Source: Opisthocomus hoazin
Lineage: Eukaryota > Chordata > Aves > Opisthocomiformes > Opisthocomidae
Length of the DNA: 64,000 bases
Assembly (NCBI RefSeq): GCF_030867145.1
Contig: NC_134427.1
Span: forward strand, 10,191,001-10,255,000
Reading direction: 5' to 3'
In this document: piece by piece, positions 15,178 through 27,100 of the stretch
Layout: every line of letters begins with the position of its first letter
Position numbering within the stretch: the stretch's first letter is position 1
The notes under the pieces: model-generated
Databases searched by the model: none
Told to the model about the DNA's origin: nothing
Seen by the model: the letters and a program-made list of their open reading frames with translations, nothing else
Position numbers and translations under genes: made by a program

Positions 15178-16089
15178 ATGAACTAATGAACTGTGATGAA
15201 TAAAAAGAATCCAGTTTTAGCAAACCATGTATTAACAAGTTCTCCTGACTGAAATCACAACTAAGGAAATGCTAGACAACTTTCATGACAATGACTGGAA
15301 GAAGAAGATGAAAAACTAGTGAGGTGCAACAGGGCAAGAGTTGCTCCCCATGTCAGGCATGGGTTCCCCACACTGCCATGCAGCAACCAGACCATTCCAT
15401 GTGCCCATGCTACTGCTCCGCATCACTGCCATCTCCTCTGGCCCAAAGACCCTTTTGGCCCAAATCAGCCTTCAGGGTCTGCTCACACTCCTCCATCTTC
15501 CCACCCCCTCTTCATTTTCATGTCCCTCCTCTGCCCCAGCCCTGGGACCCCGCGAGGGGCTGGGGAGGCAGAGGTAACAGCGATGGCAGTAGGCTCAGAG
15601 GTAGGAATAATTGACCTCTTTGTACTTGCAAAACATATTTCAGACTCCTTTTCCCCCTGCCCTGGTCACTTTGGCCAAGGCTATTTGCCCTAGAGACATT
15701 GCACAGAACAGGATGCTCTCCAGCACAGGGCCACGTCCTTCCTGGCCACATGGAGACAGCCCCACAGCCACACTGAGCATCAGCAGCACCACAAAAAGCT
15801 GATCCTGAGCTGGGGAGCCCGTATCCGTCCATCCCACACATTCCAGTTCAGAAGAGATTTCTGTATTTCAGCAGAACCCCATGCCAAAGACCAGAGGCCA
15901 CAGAAAGAAGCTGTTGGAGTTTCCATAGGAGTTTCCCAGTTTGTATGGAGCAGGGAGCAGTTTTTAAGCAGTGAAATCATTGCCCTGAGAGTTTCAGTGA
16001 AAAAGCCCCAAAGAGTTAAATGAAGACAGGTACACATGCCATGTGTGCAAATCACTTATCTCCTGCTGCTAAAATAAATCTGTTCCCAA

Positions 16090-16197
16090 TCATTGTGGCT
16101 TCGCAATAGCTGCCTCTTCATCTTTCTCCTCTTCAGCTCTCCATTTGGCCTTCTTTTCTATGTTCATCCTCAGCAGCGTGTGATCCTTTTTAGCAGC
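16090..16197 (-). CDS. FAM162-family coding exon 4 (C-terminus, stop)
   Basis: Residues 117-151 and TGA. AAKKDHTLLRMNIEKKAKWR is followed by an acidic/basic tail ending AIAKPQ. The acceptor is TTCTTTTCAAG|GCTG. The family counterpart is AAQRHETLTSLNLEKKA. Confidence 0.9.
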   Translation of the reverse strand, partial: AAKKDHTLLRMNIEKKAKWRAEEEKDEEAAIAKPQ

Positions 16198-19100
16198 CTT
16201 GAAAAGAAATCATGAAAATCATTGCACACAGACATTTCCCACCACTAAATTTCCCCATATCTGCACCACTTGCTTTGACACCTCACTGTTCGATGTTTTG
16301 CAGTGACAGAAGATAATGTGTTTCCTTGTTTTACCAAATTTTCAGCATTTGCAGCTCTGATTAGAGGTGTAAATTGTTTACAGATGCACTGGGACATGTA
16401 AGTCAGGCTGGAGACCCTCCTTCCCCACCAGTGGGATGGGAAGCAGCAAGTGTCACAGGTCTTGGTGGCCACAGTGGCACGCAGGCAAGCCAGGCAGGAC
16501 TGCAGGAGCTTCATGGCCCATGAATGCAGGGCAGGACCAGGTGACATCATTGATGTTATCTGAGCTACTCTACAACCAGCCTCTTGCTGAGATATCATCA
16601 CACAGTGCATTGCACTGCAGGGATTCATGGCAAAGTGGGTCAGAAGGGGCACATTAACCAGCAAGTTGTGCTTCCCCATGCTGATCTTTCCTCTGGAGAA
16701 TGGGGTGATACAGATCCTGTGCAAATATTGCTTGTATCGACCTATTCTCAAACATCTCTGCAACCCGGGTGCTCATTTACAAGGAGAGCATACATAGACC
16801 GTATGTTAAGTGGACCAGTTCACCCGGAAACAATACTCACTTCTTTGCCTCTGATTACCATGGCCAAACAGCCCAGCAAGGTCAATGCAATCATGATGTA
16901 GCAAACCTTTATCCTGACGCTGTTCCTTGCTGCGTCGAGGACTTCAGACCTGTAGAGGACAAAGCAGAGTTTCCATCCTGCAGCAGCATGTGTGAAACGA
17001 GATCGTGGGGAGCTAGGTAATGAATCCTCAAGTCTTTCAACAATTGCCTGTTAATGCTTTTCAGCCTTCTCTTCCTACAAGTGCTTAGAGGAGGACTCAA
17101 AAAATCAGCCTAAGGGGGAAAGATTTAGCCACCTTCCCACACAGGTGTGGTATTGCTACTCCCAATTGTTGTCAGTAACAACAGGAATAGCAAATCCCGT
17201 TCTTCTGCTTTCTTTTTTTTTGCATATGAGAGATAACACCTGAAAAGTGACAAGAACAGGAAAGTCTTTCCATCGTCATAATGGAATTATGATGGGCCTG
17301 CCTTTGGCTGCTGCAGGGCACGGCATGGTGTGCTGCAGGGCACCACAAGACACTGGGGCCATGCCACCAGGGCCAGGCAATACCACCCTCAGTGGAATAA
17401 AAATGCATGCATGCCGTTTCGGCTAAGAGCAATGGATAGTTTTCACACAGCAAAGAGGCACAGCAAGTGGTGGTTGGGTCTGTGGTCACATCCCCATCCC
17501 AGCTGCACACGGTGCTTTGCAGCCAGGTCCCACTGCAGTGTAGCCTTCTGCCAGACAGCTGGCACCACCCCCACAAGCATCTGCCTGCAGCGGGAGGCTG
17601 AGCTGGGTTGGAGCAGACGACCGCACCATCCATGGGGAGTTGTCTTCCCAAGCAGCTGCACAGTCGGAGTGGGAAATCTCCACCAGCTTCCACGGGTGAT
17701 TCACAGCGTTCATCCAACAACTCACGCTCGCAAGAGGCTGCAGCGTGGCAATGAGTTGTTCATGAAATCGTATCCAGCCATGGATTTGCTTACACCTGCA
17801 GGGGCAAGGCCAGCTGGAGGAGCCCCCAGGATGTCACAAGTCAGCCAGCATTAGGTCTCTGAAAATGGGCGACAAGCCTTTAACAAAATACCTCGACAAG
17901 GGGGTGAAACCTTAGCCCAGATGTGAGGAACGCGTTGGAGATGTCTGTCACCAAAGCTGTGTATAGCCCCAACTTCCTTTTGAAACGTATGCAGCATTAT
18001 CAATTCCTAATCAATAAAAACTAGCAAAGCACAAAAAATTCTGAAGTGGATGATATTTCACCATGGTAACTTCCAAGTTACAAAGCCACTTCTCTTGCAC
18101 AAGACTCTTCAGCTTAGTCTGAAATTTGTATCATCTAAACCAAGTGAATCCAGTTTACTTCACAGAGCCTGACAAAAAGTACATGGTCCCAAAAATTTGG
18201 ATTTTTTTTGGACACAAGTAACAGCAGGCCTTGTCAGTGTGGAAGAGCGCTAATCCTCACCATGAGAGCACACTTTTGAGTAATGCAAACTAGGGTCTTA
18301 TGTTGTATATTTACATCCAAAAACATCATTCAGGCAAAAATAATTTAATATCAGAAGAAAACAGGTCTACTTACGATATATGCTTGGGAATGTCCTCTTC
18401 CTTTTTAAAGCGTCCTGCCCATAATAACACCTTTTTATCAAAATTTGTAGGCCTTCTGTCATTTTTGAATGCATTGTAACCTGTAAGAGAATTTATTAAA
18501 GAAAACAATGAGCTAAGCTTAGAGAGAGGAAGAGGAAAAAAGCTGTTGTTATGGGGGAAAAGGATTGAAAGTTCAGAATGACACTATTCTATTCTGTGAG
18601 AGCCATATGTGCTTTCTAATGTCAAAAGGACTCAGCAGCTGGTGTGAGGAGCTTTGTTACATTAGCAGCTTATTTCATTTTGCTTCACCTTCTTTTTCCT
18701 TTAGTTTAAGTACGTTTAAAACCAAAAATCTCTTCTGATCTTCCTGATTCAGGAGAGAAAGGATGCGGCGCTGAAGCCACCCAAGCCTGCAGCATGCTCT
18801 CACCCTGCTAGCATCTTGCTTTCAAACGGCCCGACTCATGAGTTAAGCAAACTGCCAGCAGCACTAATAACTCCTCAAGAACATCTCCTTCTAAAAGCGC
18901 TGATGGAAAGATGAGGTCTGTTAAAATACAGCCTGGTGGGAGGCTGGCAGTCATTCTCATGCAAGCTGGGTACTGCATTACTGTACTCTAATGATGATAC
19001 ATTACACCCCACCAGACTACCACGGTGATGCCATTAGCATGCTGTACCATGAGCACAGTGAGAAAGGGACTCTGGCTCCTCTTGATGGAAACAAGCCCAG

Positions 19101-21180
19101 TGACAGCCCACAACAAGGGCAGTGGCAGGGAGACCCTGCAAAAACAAGGCAAGCAATGACTAGCTCAAATCCCGGCTTTTGCGTTGCACACCTGTACAGA
19201 TGGTCATCGTGAGGTAGCTGAGACAGCTCACACACCTGGGTAGATGTACCCAAGATCCTAGGCTATGGTGCAGGACTGGTGTTTACAAATGCCCTGTGGG
19301 TAACTAGGGCATGCAGAAAGGGACGGACGTGAGGAGTCTCAGTGTCCCGCACTCCCTGGCTGCTGCAGGATTGCTGGTGCTTGGCTGCAAGGAAATCACT
19401 GCCATTGCAGAACAGGGCACAAGAAGGATCTCTTCCTGCCTGTGTTGAGATGGTGAAATGACACTAAGTGCCTTGGTTCCAGGCCTGCTCATGCATGCCA
19501 GCACATGTGAACAGCTGAAAAATCCCAGGTGTAAATCTTAGCACCCAGATCCCCAGGTAAATTTAATCTCCTGCTTCTCCTATTTCTCTTACGGAGTGCT
19601 GGTGAGATCAGGACAGGTACACCTGAAATATCAGCAAGTGTCTGAATGAGATCTGCAGCAAGCAGTAGGATGGATCACTAAAAGGACAAGCTCCATCCCA
19701 GGAAAGACAAGGGCAAAGCCCCGTGCTGGAGACACACAGCTGTTGCACAGGAGCACAGGCAGACCCGTGTGCCCAGCTTCGCTAGCCTGAGTCATCTGCA
19801 AAGGCACAACCAAGGAGGGGGTGGTACAGATTAAAAAGAGAAACTATCTCCGTGCCAGGGAGCTTGCCCATGTGGGAGCAGACCATGCCTGCTGCCTGCC
19901 AGCTAAGCCAGGGCACTGCCTGACACAAGCACGCACAGCTGGGGTGCAATCACAGACTGCTTTGGGTTGGAAGGGACTTTTAGCGGCCATCTAGCCCAAC
20001 CCCCCTGCAGTGAGCAGGGGCATCTTCAACTAGACCAGGTTGCTCAGAGCCCTGTCCAACCTGGCCTTGAATGTTTCCAGGGATGGGGCCTCCACTGCCT
20101 CTCTGGGCAACCTCCAGTGTTTCACCACCCTCATTATAAAAAATTTCTTTCTTATGGCTAGTCTAAATCTACCCTCCCTTAGTTTAAAGCCATTACTCCT
20201 TGTCCTGTCGCAACAAGCCCTGCTGAAAAGATTTTCCCCACCTTTCCTATAGGCCCTCTTCAGGTACTGAAAGGCTGTAATAAGGTCTCCCCACAGCCTG
20301 CTCTTCTCCAGGCTGAACAGCCCCAAGTGTCTCAGCCTTTCCTCACAGGAGAGGTGCTCCAGCCCTCGGATCATCTTTGTGGCCTCCTCTGGACCCGCTC
20401 CAACAGCTCCATGTCTGGGGGCTCCAGAGCTGGACGCAGGACTTCAGGTGGGGTCTCACCAGAGCGGAGCAGAGCGGCAGAATCACCTCCCTCGACCTGC
20501 TGGCCACACTGCTGAGGATGCAGCCCAGGATATGGTTGGTTTTCTGGGCTGTGAGTGCACACTGCCTGCTCACGTCTTGCTTTTCATCCACCAGTACCCC
20601 CAAGTCCTTCTCGGCAGGGCTGCTCTCAATCCCTTAATCTGGCAGGGAACGCCGGGGGGAGCAGAGGGGTGCGTGTTTGCCACTTGCACCAGCCCTGCAC
20701 ATGAAGGGACGTGCACCGGCTCCCCTCTGGAAACCTGGCAGCTGGGCAGGAAGAGGAACATTTATTAATTTATTTTTAATTAACAGGTTCCATGACGTGA
20801 AGTATTAGTTTGCATTTGCTGCCATAAGAGGAGGACTATTTAACACAAAAAAACTATCCCTGTGCACTGTGCTGGTCAGAGCTCTCAGTTTGTTCCGTGT
20901 CTCAGGAGCATTTGTAACCCCAGGAGATGCAGCACTGTAGTGACACAGCCACAGATGAGAGCAAGGGTCATTTTCTCACCCTTCCCCTCAAATACCCTTT
21001 CCCGTCACGCTGCAGCACAAACCAGTGAGCAAAGCCTTTCTACCTACCTGGATTAGCTGTCTGCAAAGGCTCGTCCTGAGCACCCTTCACTTTGCTGCTG
21101 CTGGCTCTGGCAGGGTGTGGGATCGGCCGAGCTGCCCACCGCCATGGCCCGGGGCTGCGCCCCAGCAGCCTCCCCAGCAT
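16090..21180 (-). CDS. FAM162-family mitochondrial membrane protein, four coding exons
   Basis: Coding exons 21180-21048, 18480-18375, 16949-16841 and 16197-16090 give 151 residues with consistent phases and GT-AG ends. The core KKVLLWAGRFKKEEDIPKHI, then SEVLDAARN and IMIALTLLGCLAMVIRGKE, followed by an EKKAKWR-containing basic tail, matches FAM162A (human 154 residues, hypoxia-inducible, pro-apoptotic) and FAM162B. GRFKKE, MIALT and LDAA look nearer to FAM162A. One transmembrane segment lies at about 95-112. The amino end (MLGRLLGRSP, then WRWAAR) is Arg-rich without acids, as in a mitochondrial presequence. With real introns it is not a retrocopy. Which paralogue it is cannot be settled here, so no symbol is given. 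Confidence 0.88.
16841..16949 (-). CDS. FAM162-family coding exon 3 (transmembrane)
   Basis: Residues 80-116. SEVLDAARNSVRIK leads into the hydrophobic segment VCYIMIALTLLGCLAMVI and RGKE. The acceptor is CCTCTACAG|GTCT and the donor GAA|GTGAGT, phase 0. Confidence 0.93.
18375..18480 (-). CDS. FAM162-family coding exon 2
   Basis: Residues 45-80. It reads YNAFKNDRRPTNFDKK and VLLWAGRFKKEEDIP, the best conserved block of the family (human FAM162A: KKILIWSGRFKKEDEIP, from memory). The acceptor is TCTCTTACAG|GTTAC and the donor ATATC|GTAAGT. Confidence 0.92.
19949..20637 (-). mobile_element. CR1 LINE fragment, 3' end, decayed
   Basis: The + strand text CACAGACTGCTTTGGGTTGGAAGGGAC and the following CATCTAGCCCAACCC are the reverse complement of the CR1 3' end. 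The - strand encodes broken pieces of the CR1 reverse-transcriptase carboxyl end (SCEERLRHLGLFSLEKSR, then a frame change to DVSRQCALTAQKTN). Frame breaks show it is dead. It lies in the first coding intron of the FAM162-family gene, in the same orientation. Confidence 0.9.
21048..21180 (-). CDS. FAM162-family coding exon 1 (presequence)
   Basis: Residues 1-44 plus one base. This start is chosen because it is the ATG in frame with exon 2 through the donor CCAG|GTAGGT, has A at -3, and opens a basic amphipathic-looking leader. Homology is weak here, as is usual for the FAM162 amino end. Another ATG at 21280 opens a different frame that covers the same exon but cannot join exon 2 in frame. A pyrimidine-rich AG at 21221/21220 could be a 5' UTR acceptor. 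Confidence 0.7.
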
Positions 21181-24100
21181 CCTGCCCTGGCTGGCACTGG
21201 GCCACTGCCTCCCCACTGGCCTGGGAGCACACAGGGGACCGACAGGAGCCCAGAAGGCTGCTTCTAGGAGTTATCAGCATAAAACTACCACTTCCTGTTA
21301 GAAGGGAGTAGCACGCATTTCCACCCTGGCTGCCAAGACATTTTGCTTATGTCACGATGACTAGTTAAATTTATCGCCTGCGTTTACCAAAATGACACAC
21401 CTTCCGAGCTACGCGGGCAGAGATCACCGCTGCGGCAGCTCACGCCCAGCCCGGGCTCTGCCCCAGGCTCTCCATCCCAAGGAGCTGCTCAGGAGAGCAA
21501 CGGGTATTTACATTATTTTCTCAATCCTTACTATGGTAGGACTAAAATAGGACAGCGTCCTGTATTTCCCCAAAGACAGGCTTAGTGACTGCTTATTATC
21601 TCAGCCAGTTAAGCAGTTAGAGTTCTTAATTGTTCTTAGCTAAAAAATAATCTTGCAAATTAGTCAAGTTAAACAGACTTTTTGAAAAGGAGCAGCGTTT
21701 TCCCTATCTCAGATCAAATGTGGTTTGGCTGAAGGCAACTACAGCTGATGTTTGTAGCCATAAATGCAAATGGGGAGTCTACCTCACACCCAGATTGCAA
21801 ACTTTCCTGGCAAAGACATCTATTTCAGATATATTTCAGGTTTAAATCAGTAAACTAAGAAATTATGTCAAAAACCTCAGATGATTTGTCAGTCAGTAAA
21901 ATTGTCATTGAAATGTAGCAGTACCTATATAGTATTTGCCCTCTTTGAATTCCACCTCCATGAAGTCTGGGTAGTGCTGGATATTTTCCATGACATCAGC
22001 TGTTCTAACCAGAGACTGAACGAAAAACAATGCTATTTTATCACTTTGACATTTCTCCTGCATTTTGCACAAGATTCTCCTGATGGGTCAGGAAATGCAA
22101 AATACTTGTCTCTTTTGGAGCAGTGGGGTATTTACTCTCCTTAGACATACAAGGCTCTAAAGCTGATTTACATCTAGAGAAAAAAAATCCTGTTTGAAAG
22201 GGAACAAGCGGTTGCTGAAAGGAAAAATTTCACAACTATTTAGTAATACTATCAAATGGAATATTGCAGATAATCAAAGTGTGTCTAAGAGCAAGGGGAG
22301 GAACTGCAAGGGAATAGAGCTCGGGATGTAGGCAAGGACATTCTTTAAGGACTGAGGGGATGAAAGATGCAAGACATATGTGAGACAGCTACCTGGTTCC
22401 TGGCCTCAAGGAAAAATTCTACCATTTATAGAGATGTTTTATATTTTTTGAGAACATGAAGTTATTGGTACTGAGGAAAGAAGAAACTCACAGCAATGAG
22501 AAATGTGGTTTTTCCTCTTTCATGAAACCTCCGCAATGCATCTGGACATGACACAATGTGTTTAACTTAATTTGCTTATAATTTGGCAAAGCAAATTAGA
22601 TCCATTACCAGATTAGGAACCATACAGAAAATAAATGGTAGTTTGAGCTTCCAGCTGCAAACGAGACCTGCAAACAAGCAGAAATCAGTGGATGTACTTA
22701 TGCTGGAAGAAACAGAAGGGAAACCTGGTAAAGTCACTGAGGATATTTGTGTCCTGCTCAGGATTTCCCTGGAGGGAAGATGAGCACGAGGAGGAAAGGT
22801 GTATTTATAACATGAAGTTTACAGGGCTCAGCACCCCTAAGCATCCCTGCAGGTCCCCTTCTCACCTTGCAGAAGAGCTGCCAAGTAGAAAAGAGGCGTT
22901 GTACACATGGACATCCCTCGCTGCCCAAGCCGGGCGGGCAGGCGGGGCTGGGGGGCCGTGGATGGGATGGGACGTGCTGCCGGGATGCTCACGTTGCACT
23001 TGGGGCTGCCCGACCCCACAGGGACTCCAGCTGTGCAGAGCATTTTCACTCTAACAGACACTCTCCAAAACACTTACTGCAAAAGTTACTGTCTTTACGT
23101 TGTGTCCAACTATGCATTTGAACAGAAAAAGGAACATTTTTATTTTATCTCTTAATTTCTCAAACATGGAGAAAATCATGGGGTTTTCAGGCCTCCAGCG
23201 CTTATCCACCTAGGGGCTGCCAATTGTTGCTTCTAGAAGGCACACCAGCTAACAGCTGTATTAATCACATCTGCTGTGAGCAAAAAGGCACTTCAGGATT
23301 TATCATGCCAGCTTTTAGAAGTACAAAGACACAGAGGTCCTGAGGAAACCGCAAAGGCAGCTACTTGTTCCTGAATTTCACTCATTTCTCTGGCATCGTG
23401 AATGCTTAATGCCGGGGTGAGTTTTATTGCAGTGCATGAAAGCTAATAAAAATCTATATACACCACTGCGTTAAGAAATCAAGCTGTCCCTTGTGCACTG
23501 TGGATCGGCCTCTGGCCCAGACCATCTTGAATCCCTTCCTGAGCAGCAGAGAGGTGCAGCACGCTGTGGGATTAAGGTAGCCTTGTGTGCAGCCTGATGG
23601 CCTTCGTCCTCCCTAGACATGTTTTGTGCCAGCCGAGTACGTGTACACGCACATGCACATCCCCCCCTCCCCCGCCCAGGTTACAAAACCTCACCCATGA
23701 GGCTCATCCATTCACTCCCCTCACCAAGCCAGCACTTGATGCCCAGCAGTGACTCATTACCAGCATGCAACCATTATTTCACGACCATAAAGCTCACAGA
23801 TAGGGACTTTATCGTGTAGCAGTAACAACTTGTTCAGAGATGCAGAATTGGCAAAATTAGGTTTAAAGCACCATCTTAATCTCCTCCCACATCCTTATGT
23901 CAGGAGGAGAGCAGGACCCCAGCTCCTCAGGAAGCCCTGGACAGTACAGATGACATCTCGCACACTAACTAGCTGTACAGATATCCCTCAGGTTTCCTCT
24001 AACCCTTGCTGCAAGGGGAAAGCACAGATCTGAAGCTTTTTGAGTTACAAAGGAGCAGGCTAGCTCAGAGAGAGTAGAGGATGGCTCGCAGCTGTGGTGG

Positions 24101-27100
24101 TGGAGCAGCAGACTCTTGACATTTCTGTTTTCTGTGCAAGTGATACGTAGTTGTAACACTTGCTGCTCACTGATGCTGACACTGAAGATGGAAAACTAAA
24201 CACAAAACCTCACAGGACTCCATCCCGGTTCTGCATCACCTTCACACCCCTTCTGCCACCTTGCTCTCTGCTCTTGCAGCTGACTCTGCAGCAAGGACTA
24301 GCAGCCAGTCATCCTCCCCTCCCTGAATGTACACAAAAACCTTTGCAGAACTGGAACTGAAAGGCCACGGTATAAAATCCATTGCCCTTTGATTTCTGAC
24401 TGACTTTATACTGTCATTCCCAGTACCTTAGTTCTGATTATTGTCAGCCTATTACAGCAAGGAGAAACTTGGACTTGGGTTCTCTTCACTTATTCTTATT
24501 TTTCTGCTTTCAACAGCCACAGGAATGAAAGAGTTTATTCCTCCAGAGGCCCTAGGTTCCTGCACATCTCTTTACATCTCCTGGTTAATTTTCGTAAGAT
24601 TGCACAACAAATTTTTTTGGTCATATACACAGAAGGCTTCATACAAGTATTCAGCTGAAAAAAGGTATTGCTCTGTAAAGCTGTTTTCATGTGCATTGTC
24701 ATCCCCAAGAAAAGGTTTACCATCAGGCTCTGTTTTGCATGCCATGCAAACTTCTTACATGAGAGCTATGATGAGGAGCAGAAGATAAGATTATCTTAAA
24801 ATTCTTTGCCTTCCCCCTATCTAATTAAATACGCAGCAGAGCTCTGTCTTTGTTCCTAGACGAGATAAACAAGCACTCCTGGATGGGGTTGTGGCTCATG
24901 AAATTCTGAGTCAGGAAATCTTCCTCCACGAACTGTGTATTCTCTAGCAACGCGAATGAACACAGTAAGAGCATTGAATTGCCCTGAAATGTCTCACTTA
25001 CCTGCAGACTCCCAGCCCAAGAGCCCATCCCTCCTCTTCAGGGTCTCCAGGGAGCAGCACTCCCAGGGCTTCAGTTCTCTCCAGGAGGCGAATCACATCC
25101 TGACCATATCAGGAAATCGTCTACCCTAAGGATATTCAAATGCAAATCTGAAGAAACTAAAAGCTCCTTAACTATTTCTCACCATGGCCAAATCAAATCA
25201 AGGGAACAGTGGCAGCATCTTACAGCAAAAACAGAGTCAGAAGGTTTGTTAAGAGCTCTGAAAACAAGCACCAGCATGAGGCTTTAATCACTTCGGGACA
25301 CTCAGATTCATTTTTTGATAATCTTGAGGGTTATGAATAAAACCAGGCATCTGCAAAGAGAGTGGTGACAACAAAGGAATCCCTCCCCGCTTTGTGTTAA
25401 ACTTCAGTTTTGCTTTAAAAAAAATGAAATCAGGATTACTCTATCCAGCTACTGAAAGGTCCTGCATTTTCTGACAGTATTATCCCTATTCTTCCAAGCA
25501 TGATAGTATCAATACCATTTGAAAAATCTTGCCTAACAACTACAAATAAGACACTAAGCCTCATTACTTAAAAAAAACCAACAACCCCCAAATCAAAAAA
25601 ACCCCAACCAATCCCACAAACTCTAGTAAATCTTGCCTAATTTATACCACATGAGCCTTTTGGCATCAGTCTCTGAATAGGGAAAGGTAATCGGTGTAAC
25701 AGAGTTGGTATTTTCTGCGAAGTCATTTCCCCCAGATGAAAAAGATCTGAGCTGTTCTCTATGACTGCCACTAACGCAAACACGAGCAGGATTTGGTCTG
25801 AGTGTATCAGGTCTGAGCAGAAGTGCTCAACATTGCAAGGATGAGGATCTCCAAATGATCCTTATCTAGGAAGATTCATCTTCTCTGCCATTAAGCACAT
25901 TGATTCTTAAGGTAGTTAAACCCCAATTAACCGTTTTGCTGCTTAAGGTGTGTTCACCTCTGAGCAGTAGAGGAGCCCACTCCTACCTCTTCTGGTGGTA
26001 ATGGAAATGCCTACAAAAAAGGGACACTGCTGTAGACAAGAGGACCTATAAGTCACACTTACTTCATTCCCTTCCACCAGCTCCAAGTTTTTAGCTAAGA
26101 TGCAATAGAACATTAGCTGGACACAGTTATGGGTCATCTTAACAGGAGCCAGATTCAGTGGAGCTTGTGAGCTGGACCTAGACCCACTAAACTCTGCAAA
26201 CAAATACTAAAAAGAAATATGAGATGGGTCTGACGTCCTTGGTACAAAGTGCAGGGTTTATAACAGATCGTGTCAGAAGACTTATGGGAACAAAATGAAA
26301 GTTAGTCCTGGCTCTGGCAAAGTCCCGGTATGACCTTTCCCAGGGTTTGGGATGATCATACAGAGGCAAAGAAATGGAATGTCACCTCCAGCGCAGGGTG
26401 ACCGGACACACGCAGCAGTTGCCTACCGAAACGTGGCGTGGCTGCCCAGATCCAGCTTCATCACAGAGGAGCAGCCAGATGCCAGCAGCGAACATCCCAG
26501 GACACATGGGATATCCTCCAAAGTGTTCCGGGTGTTGTGATGGAACTGCAGCTGTTAGAACCAAGGAAATTAATGCATTGATGAGCTTTGCACCAGGCCA
26601 CTGATTTCTGGAATAATGCACAATTGCATCATAGAGCAAAAATGTACAAGACGCTGAAAGAAAAACAAAACCATCAGCATCCTAACAACTTACATCTTGA
26701 CTCAGAGGTTGGACAGCCATTTAACTTAAACCTTTTCCACACCTATTTCTCCAGCTGAGCCTGAGAAACATACTGACAAGGACACACTATTTCACTTGTC
26801 ACTTAATGATTTTCTTTCCTGAGAAAAATGGCATTGTCTTCAAAAACAGCCACATTTAGAAATTTTTCAGTCCACTAGTCAATAGTTTAGGGAAAAAAGA
26901 TACCTAATTTTAAAAGATTGAACAATTCTTTGTGGAAATGTCTTTTCCCCACACTTATTTTAATATAAGGATGACTTACATTTTTTTCAGCTCCTGCACA
27001 GAGGTCGTGTGCTATCAATCAGGCCAATAAATTGCTGAGATCATTAGCAGCCCCTGCACGGCGGGGTCAAATTTCCCCTTTTAGTGACTGGCTCAAAATG

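Noticed and set aside
16245-16763. 172-codon frame on the - strand in the last FAM162-family intron
   Set aside because: Intronic, flanked by good splice sites used by the real exons, no recognised domain.
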